A stretch of DNA of 7,445 bases. Origin: Armatimonadota bacterium. GTDB taxonomy: Bacteria; Armatimonadota; UBA5829. The stretch covers positions 1 to 7,445 of the forward strand of contig JAEWSK010000219.1 in assembly GCA_023398345.1 (NCBI GenBank), in the 5' to 3' direction. A model generated the notes under the pieces. That model saw nothing but the letters and a program-made list of their open reading frames with translations, did not search any database and was not told the DNA's origin. Of the stretch, positions 6,643 to 7,445 are shown in pieces (within the stretch, counting starts at the first letter, position 1; every line of letters starts with the position of its first letter). The position numbers and the translations under genes were made by a program.

Positions 6643-7240
6643 TGTCAATGAACTCCTTTACTTTTGCAAAATCTTTCTTGCCGGGAGATTTCTCTACCCC
6701 GTTCGAGACGTCTACTGCATACGGTCGGACTACTCGGATCGCCTCAGCGACATTGTTAGGGTTTAAGCCGCCGGATAGTATTAATGGCTTGCCCAGTGAC
6801 TTTGCTCGAATGGCTATGTCCCAGTCAAAAACCTCGCCTGTGCCGCCTGCAACGCCCTTTTTATACGTGTCGAGAAGATAAAACGCGGCAGCCTGATGAG
6901 TCGCAAGCACATCTATAGTTGCATGATTTTGAACTCGCGCAACGCGTATGACGCTGTCGGCTCCTATTTTTTGCGCAAATTCCTCGCTCTGATTGCCGTG
7001 CAATTGAACGTAATTCAAGTTGCATTCATGAAAAGCAGAGATGACATATTCGCTTTCTTGAGTGAACACGCCGACCGTCCTTGCATCACCGCCGATAATC
7101 CGGCCGATATGCTTGACTGTATCGACATCGGCACGCCTGGGGCTGTCGGCAAGCACAAAGCCGAGCATGTTAGCGCCGAGCTTCACGCACTCAATTGCGT
7201 CCTCGATATTTGTGATTCCGCATATTTTTATGAGTGTCAC
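6614..7240 (-). CDS. trpF: phosphoribosylanthranilate isomerase
   Basis: TrpF converts N-(5-phosphoribosyl)anthranilate to the deoxyribulose form (CdRP), the substrate of TrpC. The 208-residue TIM-barrel protein opens with [10 protein letters not shown], where Cys7 is the general base, and has YVQLHG at 77-82. Asp124 in LLDT is the likely general acid. GGTGEVFDW (132-140), the phosphate-binding SGGLNP (156-161) and DVSNGVE (177-183, usually DVSSGVE) follow. It starts with GTG, which overlaps the trpC stop as GTGA (7240-7237), and GGGAG lies 8 nt upstream (7253-7249). Its 3' end overlaps the trpB start. It is a stand-alone protein, not fused to TrpC as in enterobacteria. Confidence 0.97.
6653..6659 (-). 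promoter_or_regulatory. Shine-Dalgarno site deciding the trpB start
   Basis: The minus strand reads AAAGGAG within the trpF coding region. It lies 10 nt from the ATG at 6642 and only 4 nt from the TTG at 6648, so it favours the ATG as the trpB start, though not decisively. Confidence 0.6.
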
Positions 7241-7445
7241 CCGATCAACTCCCGCAGCTTTGCCGCAATATCGTGCTCTCTCATCAATGCCTCACCAATA
7301 AGCACTGCATCAACTCCCATATGTCCAAGTTTTTGCATGTCCTCGCGCGTAAATATGCCGCTCTCACTTACAATTTGTGCATCTTGCTTTTCATTTTTAG
7401 CATTGTGCAATAGACGTGAGGTAGTATCAAGGCTGACCTCAAATG
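7237..7445 (-). CDS. trpC: indole-3-glycerol phosphate synthase, C-terminal part only
   Basis: Only the last 69 codons including the stop are in the window; the gene continues past the right edge. IGPS closes the indole ring, turning CdRP into indole-3-glycerol phosphate, the substrate of TrpA. The fragment begins with FEVSLDTTSRLL, matching the family's 'TFEVDL..T' strand. It then contains IVSESGIFTREDMQKL and GVDAVLIGEALMRE, the conserved last barrel strands, where SESGI and IGEALM surround the phosphate site. It ends AKLRELIG followed by TGA, which overlaps the trpF GTG start by 4 nt. The fragment is too short to judge the catalytic Lys and Glu residues, which lie upstream. The overlap makes co-translation with trpF likely. 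Confidence 0.93.
   Translation of the reverse strand, partial: FEVSLDTTSRLLHNAKNEKQDAQIVSESGIFTREDMQKLGHMGVDAVLIGEALMREHDIAAKLRELIG

Overview
The window is a compact bacterial chromosomal segment of housekeeping genes. From the minus-strand point of view it reads trpC (3' end only), trpF, trpB, trpA, deoC, recO. A convergent plus-strand gene for a di-heme c-type cytochrome follows, then an intergenic region of about 470 bp, then murA, also on the minus strand and running off the left edge. Ordinary start and stop codons, Shine-Dalgarno sites (AGGAGG-like) and a near-consensus sigma-70-type promoter all point to a bacterium. A peptidoglycan gene and an exported c-type cytochrome imply a walled organism with a respiratory, extracytoplasmic electron-transfer capacity. 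The RecO and cytochrome sequences remind me of Armatimonadota and similar deep-branching phyla. That is an impression from memory and is not established here.

Region 1 (1-1214, minus) is MurA, which makes the first committed peptidoglycan precursor; it lacks only its extreme C-terminus. Region 2 (1215-1686) holds the murA promoter, a strongly folded roughly 100-nt element bounded by a 9-bp stem and a T-run (candidate small RNA or leader), and a perfect 12-bp inverted repeat just ahead of the cytochrome ribosome-binding site. Region 3 (1687-3069, plus) is a 460-residue di-heme cytochrome of the CCP/MauG-like class with an N-terminal export signal. It collides tail to tail with recO, the two stop codons sharing one TTATAA palindrome.

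Region 4 (3064-7445, minus) is one tightly packed, probably co-transcribed block. trpC/trpF and trpB/trpA are joined by 4-nt overlaps, trpF/trpB overlap by 29 nt, and trpA/deoC are 5 nt apart. A 56-nt spacer precedes recO. The four trp genes catalyse the last tryptophan steps from phosphoribosylanthranilate onward: TrpF isomerisation, TrpC indole-ring closure and the TrpAB synthase. A DeoC-type aldolase and the recombination mediator RecO are appended to them. trpE, trpG and trpD are not in the window.

No mobile element, CRISPR array, tRNA or rRNA was recognised. The parts least explained by known families are the folded element and the palindrome in the murA-cytochrome intergenic region, and the diverged substrate-side residues of the DeoC homologue.
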